Source: Temnothorax longispinosus (lineage: Eukaryota; Arthropoda; Insecta; Hymenoptera; Formicidae). Taken from it: a DNA stretch of 64,000 bases. The position numbers and the translations under genes are program-made. Under the pieces are notes generated by a model. The model did not search any database and was not told where the DNA came from. It saw only the letters and a program-made list of their open reading frames with translations. Shown here piece after piece: positions 13,301-28,200 of this stretch (its first letter is position 1; the number at the start of each line of letters is the position of its first letter). The DNA lies in NCBI RefSeq assembly GCF_030848805.1, contig NC_092365.1, forward strand, positions 1,736,001-1,800,000, written 5' to 3'.

Positions 13301-16300
13301 AACGGTTTTTGTCAGCAATGAAAGCACGTTATCGAATTTATTTCGCCACGAATTCGCCGCGAATTCATATAAAAGTCCCCCCGGCGGATAAAATGCGCCT
13401 CTCCTCCCTAAAAAATTTGATCGATTACTTTTCGCATGCTCGCGAGAGAAGATATTATATACCATCAATATTGTTAGTTTTCAGTTCCAATATACGCTCG
13501 TTGCGAAAGGCTTGAAAGAAAGACAATAGTGTATGTATATATTGTATGTGAATAACAGACTAATAGTGCTTTTCTCCTTCTTCTCGAGTTTCTGTGAACA
13601 TCCTTGCTGTTTTAAGCGGCGTTCTCCAACCGAGCGCAAATATGTTGGAAGTTTGGTAGCTGTTTCAAATTTTTTTCTAACACGAGTGGCGTAACTTTAA
13701 ACCTTGAATGTCCGTGGCAGATATTAAAACACCTTTCTTTCGTAACGCGAGAAGCTGGAAACTGGGTGCGGAGGAAACGAGCATTGTTTTCATTCCAGTG
13801 CGACATCTTTTTCATTCGTATAACGCCACTAAAGTGCATCCTTGTCATTCGCGTCGTTCTTCTCGAAATCGTCGCATTCAGAAATCTCAGACTTTACTTC
13901 GTGAAGAAACCGCGAAATCTTTAAGAATGGGGACGAGAGAACAATCTTTACGCGGATGATGTAATAAAATAAATGACTGACGCAGCGTCGCGCATTGTGC
14001 CTGATACAATGTTTGCGTTATCAATTTTAATTTACGATGATTGGATGTGAAAAAACCACTTTAATAAAATTTTTATCTGTCCAACGCTCTTACCGCAAAT
14101 AAAAATTGAATTTAAATGAAACAATATGGAACGTGTGGATTGTTTTTGCGTTTAAAATTGATAAGTTTTAAACGGTAGTACAATATCAATTGAAGATTTA
14201 AAAGCATTGGAAATATTGAAAATTTTTGTGCGCTTCTCTCCGACTACAAATTCAATAAAACTTAGTAAACTTAATAAAAATTAGTAAAGTTTAGTAGATT
14301 TTAGTCTTCAATATTCTTGTTAGTCGAGTGTGATTTTAATTACGATCATAATTCATTTCTCTCTCTTCCACATTGTTTTTTTAATAAATATTCTCATGTG
14401 GTAAAAATCCATCAATACCTACTATTGGAAATTCAGTTATATTAATTTATATGTTTTGTTGATTTTAAATTCGATATCGAGATATATATACTCCTATTTT
14501 TATTTTGGAGCCGCGGTAATTGAATACTTCTACGAAAAAACTAGAAATAATGTATAAAACAATTCTGTATATTTAATATGATTTCCAATCTATCAATAAT
14601 ATAATTCATGATCGGTATGTTCATTTATTAATTTTCGTTGCTTGTTTTGTGGTTTTTCTCTGAGTTTGACTACATTTATTTACTTGTGAAAAATAAATGG
14701 AAGCACGTGTTTGATACTTTTGATAGTTGTATTCGAGACCAGAACACATAGATTCTTCCTTATCTTTTACATATGTTATCTATCTTATCGGAAATTAGCA
14801 CCCCAGATTTGATTATTTAGCTTTTAAATTTGAATTTACCCTTTTTCCTAAAGAAAAAAGAAAATGAAAATGTTTATAAACATTAATAATTCGCAGTACC
14901 GACGTATATAATATCTGGCTACATGTTTATTTTCCCGATTCCCTGCATTTGTATTCGATATTGTCGCCCGATGAAAATACAGAAAAACCGTATATCGCGA
15001 CGGTTCGATCAGCGGCGTATCTTTTACGCGCGTCGTTTTTCTTCTTTATCGTTTGGTCTGCAAATCACGCTTCAATGCATCCATACTGTTTTTCAATCCT
15101 GTATCATATACACCAGACGCGGCCATCTGTGTTTTTCATGCGGATCCCGGAAACTCAACAACTTTTTAGTTATCCCCTTACCTTCAATTTACTCGCGGTT
15201 AGAGCTGTTTCTCTCTGTCTCTCCTTCTACCCGCTCTCTTTCATTCTCTTTTTCCCTCCTTCTCTTTCTCTTTTTCATGCTCTGTCAATTTTTTCACTAA
15301 GCTTAATGCTGGGGGCCGCAATTTTAGTAACGCGACACAAAGGGTCGACGTTTTTAACAAAAAGGGTTGGTCGATGTGTTCATATGTTTATACCTTCTAG
15401 CCGATTCCCACGTCTACTTAGCAGATTCTATATATCGAGTTATCGCGGGCAAAGAAGAGCTCCGCGCGTCGTTTCCGTGCTGAACAAACCGCATGGAAAG
15501 CATAACAAAGGCGCGAATAATAGAACGAAATAATATTGGTTGTTCTTTAACAAACGGTTGAATATCATTCGGTATTTCGCGAGACCAATTTTATGTATGG
15601 GGTTCTTTAAAAATGCATTCGTGCGATAGATTCTCTTGTGGAGAATCGATAGGCTTCAAATGATATTCATGAAGTCGCCTCGCAACTAAACGTATATTAT
15701 TTACCATCGTATATTATTTACCTTCCGTTTCAATCCTACTCTTGGGTTATAAGCGAGATGTATCGAACCGAGCGTTTTGATGGTCATCCGAAATCGAACC
15801 CAGTAATCTCCTCTCATAAATTTTGGGAAGGGACTTCAACTGTCTCTGAGCACCGCAAGTGATCGGTAGCTCTGTACGTATTGATCTATACCCTGTACTA
15901 CATACAACGGTAACCGAAAACTTCTCTGCGCTTGCATGTGCTAGTTCGCAATCAGTTCGGCGGAACTGGTACGCGCTTACGAATTTGCATTGTTTTCGCT
16001 CGGCAGGAAAGTCGTATCGTTAATGCGAACGAATGCAACCGCTGCTTGAAATTAAAGTACTTTTTATTGTCGAAACAACCGGATTTATATCCGCCGATCC
16101 TTTTAATCGATCGTGTGCCATTCCATCTGTAACTAATTATGGCATTCGACGAGATATTTCCTCCTGGTATATCTGCCGCGTTTGACATACAATTACATTC
16201 ACGCTATTGCGAATACGTCGCACTTACAAATTGATCCCGTCGTATCCAGCCCCGATGCCGACGTGATCCACCCCGGCTATCTTCCGCACGTGATTGATGT

Positions 16301-19166
16301 GTGCTGTAACATATCACGAAAATTGCATGTATTATACGTAATCGTAGTAATGACCGCTGCGCTTAGCGTACCACGATATACGGAACCCGTATAGCTCATT
16401 TGCCATATAACGAGGAAAATTACATTCGCCACCCTAACCGCGGGCTGGCCTGCAAGCTCGGACTGCCTGTGCGAATGCAGTGCGGACGATTTTTCAACAG
16501 CGACTAATAACACGGTGAGTTACTACTCTCCGAGAGCCGCAAAGAAAATTACCTACACTTATATTATGTATTATTTCCTCCGTTCCCATTGTTGTCCGCC
16601 AGCACAACGCATATTTTTTTTGCACACACATTTGACGTATAACGTCGTACGACCACTGCAGTCGCGTTTGCGTCCCCTAGTTAGTCATAATTGCTAACAG
16701 AATACTGCACGATACGCATAATTAATTCCTACTTTTAATAGAAGAGAATATTGCGCGCTCGCGAATTGAATAACTTAGAAGTAATCCGTTAACGCTGCGC
16801 GGACTCGTCTTCCTATTTATTATTTGATTTATAAAATCGAAAGGGACGGTAAATTCATTTGCAATTAGCGCGGTCGCGCGAATCGCAAAAAACCAAAAGG
16901 AAAAGGTTCGCGGAAGCGTATTAATCTTCCAGTCGAGATAACCGGAAGGTAGACGGATTACGTTCTATTTATTGCCGGCAATCGTATCTGTAAATGCAAT
17001 TCTCCCATGAATAGGCAAGTTTCAAAGTGTGTCTCCTCCCCCGCCGAAGATGGATAAAATCGAACAATAATTTGGACAGGTACAATGAGATCATGAACGT
17101 GCGCATAAACAATGAAAATTTGCATATCCGTCAGACGGATGTTATTGTTAACTCGGGAATGGTTATACGCACGCGCGCACGGATATAATTTACACCTCGG
17201 TAACGTGATACATCACGATATATAATTTACAATCCGCAGCAATGCAAAATCCAAAAGACAATTTCACGTACTTATCAGAATTATATGAACGAATTTCAAT
17301 CTTCGGCTAATTGAATAAATCCAATCGCTTGTTGCATCGTGAATTATTACAGGGGATAATATTTATATTTTAACATTTTAAGTGATAGGTATTTTGAGTG
17401 ATGCAAGCGGATTATTTTATATTAAATGAATTAATTAAAATATTATTTCTGTATTTATTTTGTATATTTTTAATTTAAACAACCGCAGTTGATTGATACC
17501 GCGATGCAATTAACTTTAGATTGATCTCTGTAAACAACATCGTCGATCATTTTCACGTGAAAACGTAACGCTCGATTTTTTCTCTCTTTAACTTTACTCT
17601 TTAACTTTGTGGAATATAATACGCGTCAGCCATCGACTACCGATCGTCGTTAGCTATTTTCTTCTTCGCGACGTATTATTGACGTCCAAAAATCAACAAG
17701 AAAAGTGCCTGTCTAATGAATGTTAATGCATTTACAAAGCTTAGGGCACATAATGGATAACGGCACGTCAATCACGCAGACACGACATGCATAATCGATC
17801 GGCTATAAATGACATAATTCATAGCCGATCAGACTGTAGAATAATGGCGCGCCTCATTGCACCGCAATTTTGTTCGGGCTCGAGTTGCCGCGCGATGCGG
17901 AACAACATATCAGAAACGTCACAAATTTCGATTTTCATATTTGCGCCGTGTTGCTCCCGCGTTATCTCCATTATATCGTAAATTATATGTCGGCCGGCTC
18001 GGTGCGGTCTTTCAAAATTGATCACGATTCAACGGGGCACGTCGTTGCCAAGCGCGGCTATAGAAAATCACGTTATGGTGAGTAAGGAGATGAGCGGACG
18101 GCCTCGCTGATCGGAAATTCTGCTTTTAACGAGATTTTACACGTAGGTAATTTGAGAAAAATTCTTTCTGTATTTATATCGAAGGTAGATAATTATTCGT
18201 ATCGCAGCGCAGTATTGATTGCGAAAGGAAATGAAAAAACAAAAGATGAAAACTATTTGCGTAGAGAGTAAAGTGTTTCCGTTAAGGGACGCGAGTGACT
18301 TTGTCGCATGACTGCTGCATGTTGCCATAAACGGAGGAGGTTGCATTTGCATTGCATCTCGTGAGTCGTGACGGTTGTGCCATTAGCACGTTGCTGCGAG
18401 ATCTTTCGATTTGCATGTACGACGTAAACAGCGCGGTTGACGTTTGTTTGGGTAGAATAACGTGCAAATGTCTCTCGGGATGTAGTGCATTTTAATGCTC
18501 CGTACGCGAAACACGCGCAGAATATACAAAGTCCTACAAAGTGGGAATGAAGAAACAGCGTTGCGTAAACGACGAGTCGCTATATATAACGGAACGTATT
18601 CCAGTGAGTTGTGTTGTGTGACGAACCCGCAGCGTATATTCTAGCACGAAGAAAATCAATCCTATTGTAATTTAAAATTTATGATTGTTTTGCCAATGGA
18701 TCAAAAGAGAATACGACGCGTATGTGTGTGAAGCCTGTTGAATGTAATTTAGAGGCTCGATTGCGAATGCGATGTTGAACGCCGGAGTGCAAAGGGTTTA
18801 AACAGCACGCGGATCGAAAATAATTTCCGCAACATCTGTGACATACGTGTACGTCGGCGAAGACGGATATGCTTTTCGGTCGCGGTTTCATCGACAGAGC
18901 TCAAATGGAGAAAATTGCGTTCACGCGGTAAACAAAGAAGGAGTTATTCGGCAAACGTAATGCGGGGAATTGCGAGCTGCGATAGCGCGACTCGCGCTGT
19001 TATTATTAACTCGGGGCGATTGTTGCGCGCGTGACGCGGTGGTCACCATGGGATCAGCTTTGTTGGAAAGCGCAGTGGGATAGCGCGAGGGAAAAGGGCG
19101 AATGTGTGGCGAAAGCGCGCTCGAATCAATCATCGGCGTAATACTGGCGCCAATGGCCACGGGCAA

Positions 19167-19232
<66 letters not shown>

Positions 19233-22200
19233 AACGCGTTATAATACTGAAATTATCATTGCGCGCCCGCTATTTAACGCATTTCCCGTTTTACAATTCC
19301 CGTTTCAAAAAATTTTCTTCCCGCTCTCCCCCGGCGGACATAATTTTCTCCGCGGCTCGGTAACCATCGATGTAAAACAATTAGAGATGCTGCCTGCGGA
19401 AGGAAGCGATTATTCAGGCACCCGGCTACGTCCGATTACGCCACGTCCGATGCGCGGCCATCTGGACCAGCAATTATTACTTGTTCTTTCTTTTGTTACA
19501 CGGTCGCGACGCATTATCCGAGATGCACGTGCTGCAATGACTGATTTTCCATTGTCGCGCGCGATACCGTAAAATTTACAATCGTATCGAGCCAAAATTC
19601 TATGCCGCAAGGCAACATTACTGTATCCGCTTATTTTTGTAGAAAGCACGTGGAAACACTGGGTAATGGCAACACGGAGATTATCACGATTCTAGGAAAA
19701 CTACAAATTTTCTGCGGTTCCGAGTCGAGACTGTTTTTACACGCGAGATCCCGGAGATTAGCGGACGAAAAATGGACAAAATTAAAGAATTTATTATCTC
19801 GCGTTTATTATCTACATGGGGATTATGAATTACAGATAACTTTTAATTATTCTACCGCTTCTACAGAGACGAGAGCGAACGATAACGATTCGCTTTATAG
19901 ATCAGAATTCATTTTTGTGTCTACAAAAATTTACATAGTTTGACAATACCGCAAATGGAATTGATTGCTCCCATGTCACGAACGTTTCGCTTTTTTATCA
20001 CGTTTGCCTGTAGAAACACTCGGTCTTCGCAGGATGCACTTTGAACCGCGGTTTGGCCGCAAAAAGTGTGAACTTTAGATTACGGTTTCGCTCTATACAT
20101 GATGGCTTCGGTTTCGCGATCGATCTCGTTCGCTGCGGAAGGGTATACAGTTAACTTTATAAAATGCAGCACACTATACCGTACTTATACTATTGGAAAA
20201 GTTATATCACCTTGCAACAAAATTTTATTTTTTCCAGGCTGTCTAAATTAATCATTTTTCTTTCTTCAATTAATATTTAATAATTAATAATTAGTTCGCA
20301 TTTCAAGCGAGAAATATTTTTTATTTCAATTTAATCTCACATAGTGTTTTTCCAAACTACATTCTAGATTAAATCCTATTCCCATGATTCGTATATATCT
20401 AATTGTATCAAGAATATACATATAGCTGTTTATATTACCGGCGCGGTATGAAATGTTAATGTCTTCGGAACTTTGAACCGCTCTATAATAATGCAAATAT
20501 GATAGCAACCCGTGGGAATTGGCACCTAACGTGAAAACTCATTTGCTCGCTTCAGCAGAGAAACGCTTCGAATATTCTCTTTGCAACGTCAACGGCGACG
20601 TTAAAAGCCGCTCAGTTGCGGAAGGTACGTCAGTCGAAAAAAGAATGGACTAATTGCACACGATTTTTGTTTCCCTCTCAATTAGTTATCTTGGAACAGA
20701 GAAGAATAACGATTATCGTGCTTAAAGATACAAAAAATGAAAGCACGTCGGAGCAATGCTATATTATTGAAAAAGACATTTGCGAAAAACATTTGCCATT
20801 TTAATTAATTTTATATTTGTTTCTTACATATTCTGGAAAAATATGGAAATATAATGCGGAAAATAGCTGATTTTATCAAATATTGAATTGTATTACGTGT
20901 GCATACGTGTTGTTTAAAAAATAATCACATATTTTGGTAGAGAAATATCGAGCTTTTAAATCCACACAAACATTTACAGCTGATTGGATTTCATGAAATT
21001 TTATTTAATACATTGCGAGGGGCAAACAAACCGATGGTGTAACATCCCTTTTTATCGGTACAGGTTTCGCGATCACATAGCTATTAATAATCAAAATGAA
21101 ACAATAGTTATCACAGCTCACCTGCCACATCTTCGAGCGTCGATTTTTCGCCACAGCTGATAAAATGGGGGTAGAAGGATACCATAACTATACCACCGGT
21201 CTGCGCCTGTAAATAAAGTATTCATATTCCTCTTACAATTAGCGTAATGGATTAGATAAAATATAAAAGAAATTATTTATCTATTTGAAAATTGAGTGCT
21301 TATACACTGTTAAATTCGTAGTGCTAAATTATACTCAATTTAAGTCATTTTTAACCATTTCTGTAGATCGCCATTGTTCCTCGTTAATTTGACTAAAACA
21401 ATGTTAATTTAACTATATATACTAAAGGAGTTAAAATAATACTGTTTTATGTTAAAATGATAAATTTTGACACACACATGGCAATTAAAAGTAATAAAAT
21501 GTTATATAATTCAAGGTATTTGGTTTACATTTCATCCTTTAATATTTAACAGTGTATAATTACGAGGCAATTTATTCGGAGCTAGGTCATCGCGTAATAT
21601 ATGCTTTGAATTAATGCGTAACACGTGCTCGTTATCTTTCACTGCTTCGTCGTCGACGAGCTTACCAAAAGTCGCAACGCGTGGTCAGGCACATTTCGCG
21701 AGGAATTGCAAAGAGCGTGAGCGCTGCTGTGACTGAAAATCACCGGTGCCCTCGACGTCGTCATGGCGGCCAGCATCGTGGGCACCGAGACATGAGAGAG
21801 GTCCACCATCATCCCAAGTCGATTCATCTCCAGCACGACACTCTGCAAAGTTTCACAGTGCAACGTTAAATAGTTTCGATACTCGCGGATGCCCGCTCTC
21901 ACGATAATGGCATCGAGGCACCGCGGATTAAAATACTTTGGAGAATCTCGGACTTCGCGTCGAAAAACATTCCGATGCAACTCTCGAATATTCTTGCGAT
22001 AAACCGACTAATCCGGATTACATGGACTCGCAGAGATTCACCGGGATTCGTTCGAGGGTAATAATGTACATATTATTACATAACTCCTCTTATAAATGGC
22101 TCTCTTATTTTTTTTGCAATGATTATGATCCTGATAAATTATTTGGACGAGCCATTCGGAAGAGAGAGAAAGAGAGTACTTCGAATCTTGTTTATTGTTG

Positions 22201-25200
22201 CTGTTTCCTTAAAATTAAAGTAGAACGAACTGAGAGTTTGTTAAGTATCTGTCGAGTTGCTTTTTGAATTAAATTTCGTGTTAGTAGTGGAACAGAAGGA
22301 CTGGTTTATAGTACGTGCACGTTAGGTCAGTGACACTTATTGCGCGAGTCGGATTGAGCTTCAGAACGAATTCTTTCTGGAGCTGCAACCTTCTCGAGAA
22401 GAATGCCAATGCGAGGGGCAGTGGCCCATAAAATAAATCGAAAAGTCGGATTTCTTATGGCTGCATTCGCCGATCAATATGCTTAAGAGATAACAATCGT
22501 ATCTAAGATTTATGCATATCTTGCAACTCGTATTACTCGCAGAACATAACGTGATATTTTATACAACTATTTGATAAAGCTGACAAAACAGCTTCGGTGA
22601 AATAAAATTTTTACTATCTTTATTATAGAAAAAAAAAAATTAAGATCTTACAGTATCTGGGGCGATTTTATGTTAAAATTAGAAAACGCATAATTATAGT
22701 AAAATTATTATACATGAAATATATTAGATGCTTTCCATTTACATCAAAACTCAGATAATTCTCACTTGTGACGTCATTCTGTCTTTATTATTCATTAATT
22801 GCCAAAAAGGATAGAACGACGTCACAAGTGAGAATTATCTGAGTTTTGATGTAAATGGAAAGCACCTATTAAAACGCTTGATAAGAGATAAAACATGATT
22901 AAAAAATCATGTTTGTTAAATGCATATGCGTATTGTTAACAATAATATCTACAGTCTCGTAAAACTAGCGATGAAAATTGAAACCCTCTGAATTCTTTGG
23001 CACGGAAGAGTCATCCTTGTTAGGAGCCAAGTTGTCGCACGAATTCCGATTTCTTTCCTGCGCGGTGAACGTTATCTCCGTTAAACGAGAATGCTTTGTT
23101 AAACTGGCAACGTGATAAACTGAACGTCTTAGGATTCCTTCTCAGCTTTCTTATTCCCCACGGCTTTGCCATAGTTGTGCCTCTGCTTTTTTTTTCTCTC
23201 AAGTCGTGACGGATTCTTAGCGTGACTTCCGTCTCGTTTTCATTGTGGATGCTTCAGGCACAAGGGAAGCTGCACGAGAGGATTCTCGAGGTGACGGATA
23301 AATAGAGAAAACTCTCACGTGTGTGTAAATCTTGTAACAGATTGAGTGGCGCGTTAAATGGAGAATTAATGTTGGGAAACATGTAGATTTAAATATAAAA
23401 AATTTATTAATCAAATTTTTGCATGATAAACCTTTACTTTTTTTTAAATATTAAGATGTACTTCTTCAGATATTCTTATAACGAACTTATTTTTCGAAAA
23501 AACTATAAAATGCATTTTTAATAAGACTACAATAAAGTCAGAGGGAACTCGAGAAAAATCATGTTGCATAAAATCGTGGAAAGAGAAGAGTGCAATTGAG
23601 ATTGGCCACGTGCGAGTGACATGCGATAGGATAGTGTTTTGTTGGTTTTGTTGGCTAGCAGCCTTGATGAAAAGGGGAGAAAGAGATCAGAGAGATGCGT
23701 AAGCCTGGCTCAAGCGATTCTTTTCCATTATTCAAGCAATTTACTTTCTGAAGCGGCATTCCGCGTATTCGCGACCTGTTCCGACTTTTCGCTACAGTTA
23801 CCTTCCCTTTGCCTGGAAACGGTAAATTTTAATAAAAATAGCGGATTAATGAAAGAAGAAACAATCGCGATTGATTATTTAGAGTTCTGTTTCTACTTAT
23901 AGGTACTTTGATCAAGGAGATGCATTATTTTATAAATTTTATTGTATTGATTTTGTAGTAAAGAGTGTCTTTTTATTCTCGCGGACGAATATATTTACAA
24001 GCGATTTATAAGACGTCGTGAGATGAAATAGCGAGTAATCATTGGCAAAATACATTTGTACATGAATATTTGATTGATGAAGATTAGTAGGGGTTTCTTT
24101 TATGGGATACATTATTACTCTAATCTATGAACTCACTACCAGCACATTCATAGTGAATTTATATCTTTCGGAGGATAGACGATATATATATTTTTTTGGT
24201 TATTGGAAGAATCCACCCTCGAGGATCTCCGGGGTGTGTTAAGGTGGCGCAATGGTGGTACGACCTATCGGCCGACAGGATGACGAATAAGCTTCATTCT
24301 CCCATGAGTCCTTTTGAAAGGTATCCACTCGTATCATAGATACGTTCTTCCATTCATTGCTCCCTCAGGTATTTTTCGGAGCGAAAACCGAGGAAGGGGT
24401 CGGGGACCCCTTTATTTATTCTCTTTTCACCCCTGATGCGTCTAATCTTTTTCCTAGTCGCGATTTTTGACTCCGAGACGAAGCTAATTCACCGCAATTG
24501 TACAGTTTTGGTATTCATCATTCTTGACAAATCAAAATCGATTTCCTCAATGTATTTATAGTATTCAATAGAAATGGTGATAGAATATTTTGTATGGAAT
24601 ATCATCGATTATTACCATCCCAATTTTATTGGAATTTTATTTTACGAACTGGTGTTATAAACATCACGCATCACGCGTATAATAGAGACATTTTTCGCTC
24701 TTTTAATAATACTAGATAGAGACGGAAAGAGATATTTTCCAGTTTAAATAAATATTCCTTTACAAAGGAAATTTTTATATAAATAAATAATGCACTTCAT
24801 CAAAATTACGGTAAATAAAATTAAATTTGAAATTTTAATCATTCAGCGGAATAATTTTAAAATTTTTTATTCTCAATAAAGCTTTTTACAGAATTTTTAT
24901 TAAAATTATTATATTAATACTTTTTATTGTTGCATACTGTTAGAATGACTGTATAACATAAAATTTTATTTAGTTTCTCTCATATAAAATATAAGATTTT
25001 TGTAATAAAGGATTTCAAATAAATCTCTTTTATTGAAACTTTTAAGATAAAAATTCCAACCGCCGAATTTCTTTAAATAATAGAAAATAGGCAGTTTTTG
25101 ATACTTTTGCCTATGTATAAATTTTTTATAATAATGAATTTTTTTTAAACTTTTGGATGCTATAATTCTAACAAGAAAAAATTCCACAATAGCTATTATT

Positions 25201-28200
25201 CGATTTGTGTTATCTACAATAATTTTCCTAATAATAAATAAAACATATACAATGAATTATATAAAACTTCTGTAAAATAATGTTGACTTATTTATCAAAC
25301 ATTTTGTTTATCGATATTATTGAGACGCGTTGTCAATTTTACAAGGTTCCCTTCGCGAATACGTGGCGGCATTCAAAATTGTATTCTCCGAAATTATACT
25401 GGTTTCAATCCCTTGCAATTCTAAAGTCGCTTTCCGGAAATGCATTTTCCGCTCGATCGAAACGAACTGGCTAAATCCCGGACAAGATTTGGTCTCCTCG
25501 CTCGTTTCGCGGAGACAGAGGATCAGTGAATGACGTTTCGCTTTGGTTGCATAGGAAATTGCACGATTCGGAATGCCGAAAGTTTTTCCGATGAGTGACC
25601 CGGCGAATCGGTGCCGAGAGCAAGTGGAATGGAAAACACGCGGACCTTCCTTCGCCTCGCGGATATATGCGGCGAGAATGCGAGACACTTTGATTGATTC
25701 AAGTTGGCGACGACGACGGCGGGACGGGACGTACGGCTGGTCATCCCGTGTTCTTTCTCAGAGGGTGAAACTTACCCTCTGCGACATCCGCGCTTTGCCG
25801 TCGCCCACGACCGCCGTTATCGTCAAACTTCAGTTTGCGAAACTGTCGGCATCCTGGCGACTATTTAGACGCCAACTCCTAGAACAAGCACGCAGCTGGC
25901 CTCAAAAGGGCGGCCGGTCAACCCATAACGGAAACTTATCGGCCAGCTGTACTGCCATATTGCTACTTCGCTGGACATCCGTGTCGCTCTTCTGGCGTTC
26001 GGTTGCGACGAATTAATTCAGAAACTGCCACGAGAGCTGTCGCAGCTTTTCTTCGAATTCAATTCGCGAAAATTTGATCCGCGACGTTCTGCATAAGTCG
26101 ACATGTACGGGCCGCCATATTGGCCGCAAGTTTCATATAGTTTCCGTTTCACGGAATAATCGCGAGCTGCACTGTTGTGATGTTATTGTGCAATAATGAA
26201 TGTAGTTTTGTGAAAATGCGGGTGAAACTAAATAATATAATATTCTTGTTATCTATATATTTCTCAAGTTTACAATAAATCATCTTATTCTTGATTTGAA
26301 GAAAACTAATAACGTCATTTCCAAGACTTCCGATAATATTTCAATACAGCATTGCAGCTACATTGAGAGTACCAACGTTCACGTTATTGCTACGTTAAAA
26401 CGGATTAAGTCTTATCTGTATATCCCGAGCGCGAGAGTGAAAATCGATTTTGGTAACAGCTCACTAAAGTTTGTCGATGGTTAAGAACCGAACGCGCGCG
26501 CGGTCGGGGATAAGGGACAAGGGGGTAAAAAGCGAGAAAGTTAATAAAGGGCCGGTGTTTGAAAGTTCAGCGGCGCCTACGAGATAGTCCGCGGATCCCG
26601 GGAATTAAGATCGGAGCGGACCGAGAGGAAACGATAATGCAGTTTTAAAGAGCCCCCGATATAGCCCGCGTACACGCTAAAGCGCGCGAACTTTATGAAA
26701 TTAAGGGAATGGGAAGCTGCAATATTGATAACGTCGCGAAGTCGACCGTGGTAAGTAGTTAATGCCCGTCCGGCGCGGGGACACGGGGGGGGGTGGTGGG
26801 GGCACGATGCGAGACAAGTACCTCGACAGGGCGATTAATGCCCTTATGTCGAAGCCTCTGAGAAATGATCTCGCGAAAGAAATATCGACTATTCCTCACA
26901 CGTATAACCCATTTCTCTCGATTCTTATTCTTTTTTCGCGAAATATTAACCTATTGTCCTCGAAAGTCTGGGATAGTGCGGCATAATAAATCATCCATCT
27001 GCAGTTTGCTCACTTTTTTTCCTCTTTCTCTCTATTTTTCTGTTTCTCTCTTTCTCTTTTTTCTTCTTTTCTTTCTTCCTTTTTTTGCTGAAGTTTTTAT
27101 CTTGTTTATTACAATCCCATTCGATTCCATCGGGACTCCGCAAAGTGATTAATCATCGAAGAAGTAAAGTTGCATCTTAACAGCAACGTACATCGAAGTG
27201 GAATCTCATGTATCCACTCAATGTAACACTTAAGTGCGTAACATAAGGAGACGTCGTGTATTATTTAACATTATTCCGCACATTATTAAAAAAAGCGCTC
27301 AAGAGCATTCGGGGCGTCGAGAGTGAGTGACACACAAAAAAGAGTTGCGCGCGTCCTACTTTTGACGCAGGCCCGTGTGATCCTCCTATGGGCTTGCTCC
27401 TTTCCTGCGGCGTGATTTTAGTCCGCGCTTTCGGTAGGTAAGGGCTTTGCCGAAGCAATTAAGCGAGAGCATCGGAGTGTGACTGAGTGTGCTTTTAGCG
27501 CCGGTGTAGCAACGATCCGTAGATATCGGCCACTTTTGGCGTGCGCATGCACGCGAGATGCGAATCGGATTCGACGGATCGCTCTCGAACGTGGGCGCGT
27601 GTAAGTGCACGTCAGGATCCACACACGTCGCGTCGATACAAAGGGTCACGTAGAAGGTTGGAAAACGTAGCTTCGGGATATATTGTAACAGGGAAAGAGA
27701 TACCTCCGCGATACGTAGCCCACCGAGCGAAGCTATCTTCCGCCCGTGTACGTGGCGTATCATGGAAGCGCGATACTTATCCTCTATTTTCTTTCGATAT
27801 CGCTGTTGTGGATGGCTGATTAAATCGCTTCACTTTTGATACGATACAACCCGAAAACTAAAAAGCATCGTGAATGCTGATCACTCTCTGAGATATTACG
27901 AAGAAGTCGCGGTATTAAGTTTATCCGATTATGTGAAATTTAAATAGAAAAAAACATTGGGCTGAAGAAATAGGAAATTAATGTAATTTAAAAAAAGTTG
28001 AAGCGGATTATTTAATTTCGCTTTCAATTCGATATCTCTCCCAGTTTCCAATAACCTCAGTTTTTATTGGCTTTTTTTTACCGTCATTTTACAACGAGAG
28101 ATCTTTGTTTTATACACGATTTCCAATTCCCAGCCAATAAAGAAGAAATAAATTTTTTTTCGGAAATTATGACATATTTTAAATCGTTTTTGCGACAGAC

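Larger units (their letters stand above)
16304..21121 (-). other. Dipeptidase intron between exons F and G (4.8 kb)
   Basis: Donor gtgagc at 21121, acceptor tgttacag at 16304. Holds a 10-bp-arm hairpin (17797-17830), a (GA)n microsatellite (19166-19233) and CpG-rich stretches around 18950-19560. No gene recognised. Confidence 0.85.

Noticed and set aside
14949..15533. Longest plus-strand open frame (194 codons)
   Set aside because: Lies in a pyrimidine-rich intronic stretch; Ser/Phe/Leu runs come from CT repeats, with no domain and an overlapping frame of similar kind.
15780..15805. GGGTTCGATTT on minus, like a tRNA B box
   Set aside because: No A box or cloverleaf arms at the right spacing.
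25573..26016. 147-codon plus-strand frame
   Set aside because: CpG-rich intronic DNA with few stop codons; Arg-rich composition, no recognisable domain, and open frames also on the opposite strand.
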